Positions 23,198-28,667 of a DNA stretch of 28,667 bases are shown piece after piece (position 1 is the first letter of the stretch; each line of letters opens with the position of its first letter). This DNA comes from JAGOUN01 sp040389005. GTDB lineage: Bacteria > Pseudomonadota > Gammaproteobacteria > JAGOUN01. The translations under genes and the position numbers were made by a program. The notes under the pieces were generated by a model. It saw only the letters and a list, made by a program, of their open reading frames with translations, was not told where the DNA came from and did not search any database. The stretch spans positions 1-28,667 of the forward strand of contig JAZKAS010000044.1 of the NCBI GenBank assembly GCA_040389005.1. Reading direction: 5' to 3'.

Positions 23198-24511
23198 ATG
23201 AGTAAACACGAAGTTTCAAGCATCATCCAAGTTTCGCGTGTGAGTAAATCTTTCCAAAAAGGAAAAAAGCAGCCACTCAAAGTAATTGAAAATATTAATT
23301 TTGATATTAAACCCGGTGAGATTGTCGCATTACTTGGAAAATCGGGATCTGGAAAATCGACTCTAATGCGTATTATCTCTGGTTTAATTGAGCCATCAGA
23401 AGGCGAGGTTTTTTATCGCGGCCATAAAATTACCGAACCGATGCAAGGCATTTCTATGGTATTTCAATCGTTTGCACTCATGCCGTGGTTGACGGTTTTA
23501 CAAAATGTAGAATTGGGCTTAGAAGCGCAAGGCGTGAGTATGCAAGAACGGCGCAAACGTGCGTTGCGTGCGATTGATACGATTGGGCTGGATGGATTTG
23601 AATCTGCATTTCCCAAAGAACTTTCCGGTGGTATGCGACAACGCGTTGGATTTGCGCGTGCGCTTGTCGTCAATCCCGATATTTTATTGATGGACGAGCC
23701 TTTTTCAGCACTTGATGTTTTAACATCAGAAAATTTACGCGGTGACTTGTTGGATCTTTGGTATACCAAAAAAACGCGTTTAAACGGCATTCTTTTAGTC
23801 ACGCATGATATTGATGAAGCGGTTGAAATGGCGGATCGCATTATTATATTTCATAATAATCCGGGGACTATTAAAGCAGAACTAGCCGTTGATTTGCCGC
23901 ATCCACGTCATTCGCAATCGAAAGAATTCCGACAAGTCGTCGATAAAATTTATACGTTAATGACGACGCGCGAAGCAGGCAAAGGTTTTGCAGCAGCGCG
24001 CATGCAACCCCGCGCGATTGGTTTGGGGTATCGATTGCCCGATGTACAAACATCCGATCTTGCTGGTATTTTAGAAACATTAAACGAGCCTGAAAATAAA
24101 GGGCGTATGGATTTACCTGAGCTTTCTGAAAAAGTATTTTTAGATGGTGATGATTTATTTCCCCTCACTGAAGTCTTGGAAATTTTAAATTTTGCACGCG
24201 TTTCGCAAGGTGACATTGCTATGACACCTCAAGGGGTTGCTTTTGCAAATGCCGATATGTTGGAAAGAAAAAAATTATTTTCAAAACATGTGTTGAATTA
24301 TATTCCGCTTGCAAAACATATTCGTGAGCGTTTGGATCAAGAGCATAAACATAGTCTTTCAGAAGAAATTTTCTTGCGCGAATTGGAAGAGCATTTTAGT
24401 GAACAAGAAGCGGCGCGTATCTTAACGACGATGATTGATTGGGGTCGGTACGCCGAGTTATTTGCGTATGACTTTAACTCGGGTGTTTTGAGCTTGGAGA
24501 ATCCGGGGTAG
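23198..24511 (+). CDS. ABC importer ATPase with C-terminal AAA-associated domain (NitT/TauT class)
   Basis: ATP-hydrolysing partner of the preceding permease, 437 residues. The nucleotide-binding domain covers about 8-250. It has Walker A GKSGSGKST (Lys53), Q-loop MVFQSFALMPWL, signature ELSGGMRQRVGFARAL, Walker B DILLMDEPFSALD and the H-loop VTHDIDEAVEMADRI. The remaining 170 residues match the pattern of the AAA-associated C-terminal domain found in a subset of nitrate/sulfonate/bicarbonate-type ATPases (VFLDGDDLFPLTEVLEIL, GDIAMTPQGVAFANADMLERK, EIFLRELEEHF). This domain probably has a regulatory role. The start is ATG23198, with GGAG nine bases before it, six bases after the permease stop. 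The 3' end overlaps the convergent secreted-protein gene by 38 bases. Confidence 0.92.
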   Translation: MSKHEVSSIIQVSRVSKSFQKGKKQPLKVIENINFDIKPGEIVALLGKSGSGKSTLMRIISGLIEPSEGEVFYRGHKITEPMQGISMVFQSFALMPWLTVLQNVELGLEAQGVSMQERRKRALRAIDTIGLDGFESAFPKELSGGMRQRVGFARALVVNPDILLMDEPFSALDVLTSENLRGDLLDLWYTKKTRLNGILLVTHDIDEAVEMADRIIIFHNNPGTIKAELAVDLPHPRHSQSKEFRQVVDKIYTLMTTREAGKGFAAARMQPRAIGLGYRLPDVQTSDLAGILETLNEPENKGRMDLPELSEKVFLDGDDLFPLTEVLEILNFARVSQGDIAMTPQGVAFANADMLERKKLFSKHVLNYIPLAKHIRERLDQEHKHSLSEEIFLRELEEHFSEQEAARILTTMIDWGRYAELFAYDFNSGVLSLENPG

Positions 24512-25691
24512 AATTTTTTTTATTTACCATTACAGCTACAACTTGCGGCACATATAATGGCCAATAATCTGCTTGAGCGATGAGGGTCACAAGGCTTTGA
24601 AGATTTAAAGTGTTAATGTTGTAAGTAAATACCACTTCATGATTAGAGGACGCTAACTCAGGGTGTACTTTGGCAGCGTAAGTAATAAAAAATTTAGAAG
24701 TATCGGTAACGCCGGTTGAATTCCAACGTTTTGGAATAGTATAAATTATGCCTTGATCTACCCACGGGCCCATTAAGTTGGTTGCGGTGTAAAGATGTGC
24801 ATCATAACTAGTAGCGCTAAGAATTTGTACACAATACCATTTGAAATAATCATTATAGCCAATGGCGGTTTCTGTTGTTCCTGGTAGTCCCTGTATACTT
24901 GCGAGAGTGTCGGAAGAAAATGTTTTACTCCATTGATTTTGTTTTAGCCAGTATTCTGTCTTTGACCAGTTTCCTTTCTCGGCATTGGATAAAGTAATGC
25001 GCGATACAACAGTATTATAGGGGGCCGATGTGTCATTCGTTGCTTGCGCGCCTAAGATATAGAGCCAGTTTCCTTGTTTGACTGCTGCAGTCGCCCAATT
25101 CAAATTGATATCAGTATTGGGTACGCTGTAGATTTGGTAGTGCCAGTCTGCAGGGGGTTGCAGGGGGTTATCGACTAAGAAAAAACTTGTGCCTCCACTA
25201 CTGGTCGGACTGTCGGCGGTTTCGCTATTAATGTTGTAGCCGCTTATAAAAAGTTTCGAATTCAGCTGACTGCCCGCAGTAGGCCAAAAATATTGATTGG
25301 GGTTTTCAAGAGTAAAAACACCGCTGACAGAGTCACTCTGATATTTTTGTATTGTTTGACACGAGGCGTTGGCAGCATTGCAATGGGTGATGCCCACTGA
25401 ATTATGAAACATCGTATTATAAATACGTGATTTATCAGAGACGCTACCTAGGAGCGTATCGCCGAAAATCCACAGGTATTTATATTCAGTCAGTTTAATT
25501 GAAGAGCCCACATCCGCGCCCATCCAGGTAGAAGTGCTAGTGGAATTGCTAGGAGGATTAATGATGGCTTGTAAACTGTGAACGTTATTTTGAGTTTGAT
25601 AACTGTATCCCTGACTAGCATGTAGCATGGTCACTGGCATTAATATAGAAAAACCAGCAATGGCTAATGGCAGTCGAAATCTTTTTAACAT
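24474..25691 (-). CDS. Secreted DUF4185-like beta-propeller protein
   Basis: A 405-residue exported protein. The signal peptide is MLKRFRLPLAIAGFSIL followed by a cut near LHA-S; AGGAG lies nine bases before the ATG. The mature part shows repeated bladed features of the DUF4185/glycosidase-like propellers: WMGADVGSSI, YLWIFGDTLLGSV (the GDT motif), FWPTAGSQLNSKLFISGY, WLYILGAQATND, KWYCVQILSAT and DAHLYTATNLMGPW. These resemble the substrate-tunnel propellers of GH43/GH68-type families, so sugar binding or hydrolysis is plausible but unproven. The last 38 bases are antisense to the ABC ATPase 3' end. It is divergent from the gene at 25833, with a shared promoter region. Confidence 0.7.
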   Translation of the reverse strand: MLKRFRLPLAIAGFSILMPVTMLHASQGYSYQTQNNVHSLQAIINPPSNSTSTSTWMGADVGSSIKLTEYKYLWIFGDTLLGSVSDKSRIYNTMFHNSVGITHCNAANASCQTIQKYQSDSVSGVFTLENPNQYFWPTAGSQLNSKLFISGYNINSETADSPTSSGGTSFFLVDNPLQPPADWHYQIYSVPNTDINLNWATAAVKQGNWLYILGAQATNDTSAPYNTVVSRITLSNAEKGNWSKTEYWLKQNQWSKTFSSDTLASIQGLPGTTETAIGYNDYFKWYCVQILSATSYDAHLYTATNLMGPWVDQGIIYTIPKRWNSTGVTDTSKFFITYAAKVHPELASSNHEVVFTYNINTLNLQSLVTLIAQADYWPLYVPQVVAVMVNKKNSTPDSPSSKHPS

Positions 25692-25766
25692 ATATACAAA
25701 CTCCTTTTCTTTTCTAGTTGTAGCATGCGTCTAGTGCAAAATCAAAAAATTTTTAAGATTTAAAAT

Positions 25767-25794
25767 TTGATAAACGTATAATCCCGACTATACT
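25767..25794 (+). promoter_or_regulatory. Promoter for the small unknown gene at 25833
   Basis: TTGATA (25767-25772) and TATACT (25789-25794) are 16 bases apart. Transcription would start near 25801, leaving a leader of about 32 nt that includes the very strong ribosome site at 25822-25828. Confidence 0.55.
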
Positions 25795-25821
25795 GCCTAA
25801 ATACTTATCAACTCATGATCC

Positions 25822-25828
25822 AAGGAGG
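25822..25828 (+). promoter_or_regulatory. Near-perfect Shine-Dalgarno deciding the start at 25833
   Basis: AAGGAGG lies four bases before ATG25833. It lies inside the longer open frame that begins at ATG25815, so that upstream ATG is not the start. Confidence 0.8.
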
Positions 25829-25832
25829 GGTT

Positions 25833-26255
25833 ATGGCGGTTATCATGCCGGAAGATCTTATTATTCGCGCCTCTACCGTAGAGCATGAGCTTAAGCATGC
25901 TTTTGTGAACACGCCACAGCGCTTGGTGCGAATGCAAATCAATGATCATACTACTTCGTTTGCTGTTTCTTTTCAAAAAGATGAGATTTTTCTAAGGCAA
26001 TTATTTTGTGATTGTTTGTTTTCGAATGGACTTAAATATCATAAAAATGATAAAGGGATTCTGCTGAGTGAAAACAAACACATTGCTTCGTTTTTGAATT
26101 CGCTTTATAGCGCTGCAAAAGACTTAAGAAATCAACTGATTCTGATGGAGAACCGCTCAGAGCCGCTGTTGGCTTCATCGAGTGCTTTTTTTGCTGATAA
26201 TAAGCCTCAGAGTGGAGTGCATTTAAGAGTGCAAGCAGGATTGGGCAGCAATTGA
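25833..26255 (+). CDS. Small cytosolic protein of unknown function
   Basis: A 140-residue protein with one of the strongest ribosome sites in the window and a good promoter, so it is probably well expressed. It begins MAVIMPEDLIIRASTVEHEL. It has a beta-like middle (LVRMQINDHTTSFAVSFQKDEIFL) and a helical region (HIASFLNSLYSAAKDLRNQL), then a polar tail. There is no signal peptide or membrane segment, and two cysteines lie close together (LFCDCLF). No family recognised. Its 3' end overlaps the convergent small secreted-protein gene by 49 bases. Confidence 0.68.
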   Translation: MAVIMPEDLIIRASTVEHELKHAFVNTPQRLVRMQINDHTTSFAVSFQKDEIFLRQLFCDCLFSNGLKYHKNDKGILLSENKHIASFLNSLYSAAKDLRNQLILMENRSEPLLASSSAFFADNKPQSGVHLRVQAGLGSN

Positions 26256-26536
26256 TTTTTCGTTACACTTGATGATGCTCGAATGCCTGGGATCGTGAGC
26301 ATCACGTTCACGGGCTGAAGTCCGGCCTGCTGACAAAGCGTGAAAGCAAGCGCTGTGTTGGGGTCTGTTGCTTGAGTGTTGGTCATGCGTCCTGAAAGTT
26401 CGCTGTTATTGAGTGATCCGGTCAGCGTTGTTATTTTTTGTTTATCTTTAAAAATATCACAAGAATAGAGCGTGCTGTAAGCCGATTCGCTATAAAAAAA
26501 TATCATCGATAAAAGTATGAATGCTATGAATCGCAT
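26207..26536 (-). CDS. Small secreted cysteine-containing protein, coupled to lipA
   Basis: A 109-residue protein with a Sec signal peptide (MRFIAFILLSMIFFYSESAYS, cut near AYS-T). The mature chain of about 88 residues has four cysteines (YSCDIF, TLCQQAG, PACTLKCTPL), enough for two disulfides. Its ATG shares one base with the lipA stop (TAATG), so it is translated by coupling. No family recognised. The 3' end overlaps the convergent gene at 25833 by 49 bases. The arrangement after a cofactor enzyme gene looks opportunistic, with no obvious functional link. Confidence 0.65.
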   Translation of the reverse strand: MRFIAFILLSMIFFYSESAYSTLYSCDIFKDKQKITTLTGSLNNSELSGRMTNTQATDPNTALAFTLCQQAGLQPVNVMLTIPGIRASSSVTKNQLLPNPACTLKCTPL

Positions 26537-27528
26537 TATTTATCCATCCCTAAATTGTCTTTTGAGAATATTCGATCGGCACGATAACTTGAGCGTACCA
26601 TCGGCCCAGAAGCAACTTCAAGAAAACCTTTTTCTAAACCCCATTGACGATATTGTTTAAACTCTTCGGGTGACACGTAACGTGCGACCGGGTAATGATT
26701 GCGTGTGGGTTGCAAGTATTGTCCCAGCGTTAAGACATCGACATTAATCGCACGAAGATCGTCCATGGTTTGTAATACTTCTGCTTCTGTTTCGCCAAGC
26801 CCTAACATTAAACTGGTTTTGGTGATGACTTCAGGTTTGGCTTTTTTTGCATATTCTAATACTGAGAGTGTTTGCTCATAGCTCGCGCGCGGATCACGCA
26901 CAGGGTAAGTGAGGCGTTTCACGGTTTCCATGTTTTGTGCATAAACATCCACGCCACTGTCTAAAATGATTTGTACGGATTGATGGTCGCCTTGGAAGTC
27001 GCTGGTTAATGCTTCAACTTTTGTCGTTGGACAAAGGGTTTTGATGCATTGAATTGTATTGGCATAATGTTGCGCACCACCGTCGGGCAGGTCATCGCGA
27101 TCGACGGACGTTAGCACAACATACTGTAATTGCATGGCTTGAACGGTATTGGCAGTGTTTTGCGGCTCATTTTTGTCGAGCCAGCCGCCTGGGTTACCGG
27201 TATCGACAGAACAAAATTGGCAGGCGCGCGTACAAACTGAGCCCATCAACATAATGGTTGCGGTCCCATGGCTCCAGCATTCGCTGATATTCGGACATTT
27301 GGCCTCTTCGCAAACAGTACTGAGCTTTAAATCGTGTACCCTTTGTTTTACTTGAGAATATTTTGGACTGGTTGTTAAACGAATGCGCAGCCAGTCAGGT
27401 TTTTTGACGTGATCGGATTCATTTTCGCGTGTTTTCATGCCGTCTTTAATGGCGCTAAAACCTTGTTCAGTGAGATATTTTTGGCCACTTTCGATAACGA
27501 TCGGAATGGATTTTAAAGATTGACTCAT
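26536..27528 (-). CDS. lipA: Lipoyl synthase LipA
   Basis: Radical-SAM enzyme that inserts two sulfurs into protein-bound octanoyl groups to make lipoate for the pyruvate and 2-oxoglutarate dehydrogenase complexes and the glycine cleavage system. It is 330 residues, usual size. The auxiliary 4Fe-4S cluster ligands Cys73, Cys78 and Cys84 are in CEEAKCPNISECW. The radical-SAM cluster ligands Cys99, Cys103 and Cys106 are in CTRACQFC. The C-terminal RSSY serine, which ligates the auxiliary cluster, is present (GPMVRSSYRAD). The partner lipB is not in the window. No strong ribosome site precedes the ATG. Confidence 0.96.
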   Translation of the reverse strand: MSQSLKSIPIVIESGQKYLTEQGFSAIKDGMKTRENESDHVKKPDWLRIRLTTSPKYSQVKQRVHDLKLSTVCEEAKCPNISECWSHGTATIMLMGSVCTRACQFCSVDTGNPGGWLDKNEPQNTANTVQAMQLQYVVLTSVDRDDLPDGGAQHYANTIQCIKTLCPTTKVEALTSDFQGDHQSVQIILDSGVDVYAQNMETVKRLTYPVRDPRASYEQTLSVLEYAKKAKPEVITKTSLMLGLGETEAEVLQTMDDLRAINVDVLTLGQYLQPTRNHYPVARYVSPEEFKQYRQWGLEKGFLEVASGPMVRSSYRADRIFSKDNLGMDK

Positions 27529-27621
27529 TCGGTTGCTTCAGGGGTAGAGTTAAGGCATAGTTTACGGTATAACAGCGTGTTTTTCATAGAATTTTTATAG
27601 TGTATTGGTCAGGGAGTGATT

Positions 27622-28437
27622 GTGTCTAAGTGTTGTGCTATCGCCTTTCATCAAACTGGCATTGTTCTTTCTGGCATGGGTCGATCCAAGGTGTTGCAGT
27701 TATGTGCGACAACCAGTGAGCTTGAACAATGTGTCAGTCAACAGGGTTTGCGGAGCAAGGCGGTAGTTGGAGTTTTAGGGCCATCGGATTACCAGTTGCT
27801 GCGAATCAAGCGACCCACCGTGCAGGCGAATGAAATGATGTCAGCGATTCTTTGGCAAGAGCAAGCAAGATTTTCTTTGTCTGTTGACCAATTGGCAATT
27901 GATTATGTCGAATGTCCTTCCATCACGAATGCGGAAAAACGACTCTATGTGGTGGCGGTGGCGAAGCGCACTTTGCGGGATCGTTATCAAGCTCTTCTAG
28001 GCGCGCATGTTCAACCGATGAAAATAACCTTGCCTGAGTTTATGTATGCGCATTATAGCGCGAAAAAATACGCATCAGAATCTGTAGTGATTTGGGTGAA
28101 TTATTTTCAAGATGCACCGCAAGTGTTTGCGTTTTATCAACAAGAACTCATCGCCACATTGAAATTGCCAAAAATAGACAGCGCAGTGATGTCTGAAGCT
28201 TGTTTGACAGCGCTGAATTTATTTTATCTTGCAGAAGTGAAAGCTTTTTCAGCGGCTCCTTTGTGGGTCATGAATGGTCTATTTACGATTGAAGCAGCAA
28301 TGTTGACGCAGTTGAATGGGCGAGTGGCATGGACGATCAGTGAAGCAGAGAGCGATTCATTTTATAGTCAAGCATTGAAACGCTACAATCATTCGACAAT
28401 CAGTCACGCATATTATGGGATGATGGCCAATGAGTAA
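27622..28437 (+). CDS. PilM/MshI-like pilus assembly protein
   Basis: A 271-residue protein that resembles the actin-like PilM/MshI proteins of type IV pilus and MSHA systems. These sit on the cytoplasmic face of the inner membrane and hold the N-terminus of PilN. Supporting features are the early CCAIAFHQTGIVLSGMG strand, VVGVLGPSDYQLLRIKRPTV followed by MSAILWQEQARFSLSVDQL (the PilM-like activator segment), and the length close to MshI. The classical ATP-site glycines are weak, so nucleotide binding is uncertain. GTG27622 (MSKCC) is preferred, with AGGGAG just before it; GTG27616 is an alternative. The next gene starts inside its last codons (8-base overlap) and codes for a single-TM PilN-like protein, which supports the assignment. 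Confidence 0.6.
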   Translation: MSKCCAIAFHQTGIVLSGMGRSKVLQLCATTSELEQCVSQQGLRSKAVVGVLGPSDYQLLRIKRPTVQANEMMSAILWQEQARFSLSVDQLAIDYVECPSITNAEKRLYVVAVAKRTLRDRYQALLGAHVQPMKITLPEFMYAHYSAKKYASESVVIWVNYFQDAPQVFAFYQQELIATLKLPKIDSAVMSEACLTALNLFYLAEVKAFSAAPLWVMNGLFTIEAAMLTQLNGRVAWTISEAESDSFYSQALKRYNHSTISHAYYGMMANE

Positions 28438-28667
28438 TGCAGCTACTTTTAATTTGTTAAAATTTGTTGAGCGTCGGCCATTTTTAAGCGCGACAAAAAT
28501 GCTTGGCCTTTTTATTTTATGCACGATACTTTTACTCGGTTATTTTCTTTATCAAAAAAATCAATTTAAAGTTGTAATAGAAGAGCCGTCAAAAATGGCA
28601 TTAACGATTAATCAATTGACGCAAACGTTACAACCACTTTTACAGCAAGGAGTTGGTAATCCTTTGG
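28430..28667 (+). CDS. PilN/MshJ-like single-TM protein, 5' part only
   Basis: The start ATG28430 overlaps the preceding stop by eight bases (ATGAGTAA), so the two are coupled. The visible 79 codons give a short cytoplasmic NLLKFVERRPFLSATK, one membrane segment (MLGLFILCTILLLGYFLY), and the beginning of a periplasmic helix (SKMALTINQLTQTLQPLLQQ). This is the layout of PilN/MshJ proteins, whose cytoplasmic N-terminus (usually INLLP) docks into PilM; here it reads FNLLK. It continues beyond the window. Confidence 0.6.
   Translation, partial: MSNAATFNLLKFVERRPFLSATKMLGLFILCTILLLGYFLYQKNQFKVVIEEPSKMALTINQLTQTLQPLLQQGVGNPL

Noticed and set aside
1..28667. CRISPR array, insertion sequence, prophage or toxin-antitoxin genes
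   Set aside because: No regularly spaced repeats, transposase, integrase, phage structural genes or recognisable toxin-antitoxin pair were found on either strand.

Overview
The window is about 28.7 kb of moderately AT-rich chromosome from a gammaproteobacterium. The best fit is a Legionellales/Coxiella-like host-associated lineage. I infer this from protein character: RsmG, ParA, ParE, ParC, UbiK, YqiA, SpeE and LipA are all of gammaproteobacterial type, with a ProP-like MFS carrier, a cytosolic ArcB-like hybrid kinase, and many small secreted or membrane proteins with no recognisable family. Two runs of ten N (9232-9241 and 22642-22651) look like placeholder gaps in a draft or metagenome assembly, and each falls inside a gene.

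Layout. 1-273: a 5' fragment of an unknown gene (-). 566-2638: hybrid sensor kinase (PAS, HisKA, HATPase, REC, Hpt). 2712-4274: unknown polytopic membrane protein, convergent with an rsmG-parA pair (4387-5796, -) that has lost the usual mnmG and parB neighbours. 5851-9010: an MFS carrier, a small two-TM unknown protein, a 3' remnant of a second MFS gene, and a longer paralogue of the two-TM protein; together this reads as a decayed tandem duplication. 9209-12741: a free-standing GH17 glucanase-like gene followed by an NdvB/NdvC-type GH17-GT2 beta-glucan synthase. 12743-15051: speE with a striking 110-nt foldback in its leader, then ubiK, a YqiA-type esterase and a small secreted protein. 15195-20566: parE and parC (topoisomerase IV) with an outer-membrane beta-barrel gene between them, closed by a very good intrinsic terminator. 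20614-21264: unknown (-). 21458-24511: a two-gene NitT/TauT-class ABC importer (double permease plus ATPase with C-terminal regulatory domain). 24474-25691: secreted DUF4185-like protein (-). 25833-26255: small unknown. 26207-27528: lipA with a translationally coupled small secreted protein (-). 27622-end: start of a type IV pilus/MSHA-like operon (PilM/MshI-like, then a single-TM PilN-like fragment).

How the genes work together. yqiA next to parE is an arrangement also known from enterobacteria, so 13.8-20.6 kb looks like an old chromosomal backbone with small secreted and outer-membrane genes slipped in. The GH17 and NdvB-like pair would make and remodel periplasmic or exported beta-1,3-glucan. 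The most unusual signals are these. A 24-nt palindromic repeat occurs once between genes (5819-5842) and once inside the coding start of the YqiA-type esterase (14036-14059), where it is translated, as in Rickettsia palindromic elements. The MFS/two-TM-protein unit is duplicated and decayed, with the C-termini of both unknown proteins written antisense to MFS 3' ends. The speE leader holds a long foldback with inverted ends. No CRISPR array, insertion sequence, rRNA gene or complete tRNA gene was seen.
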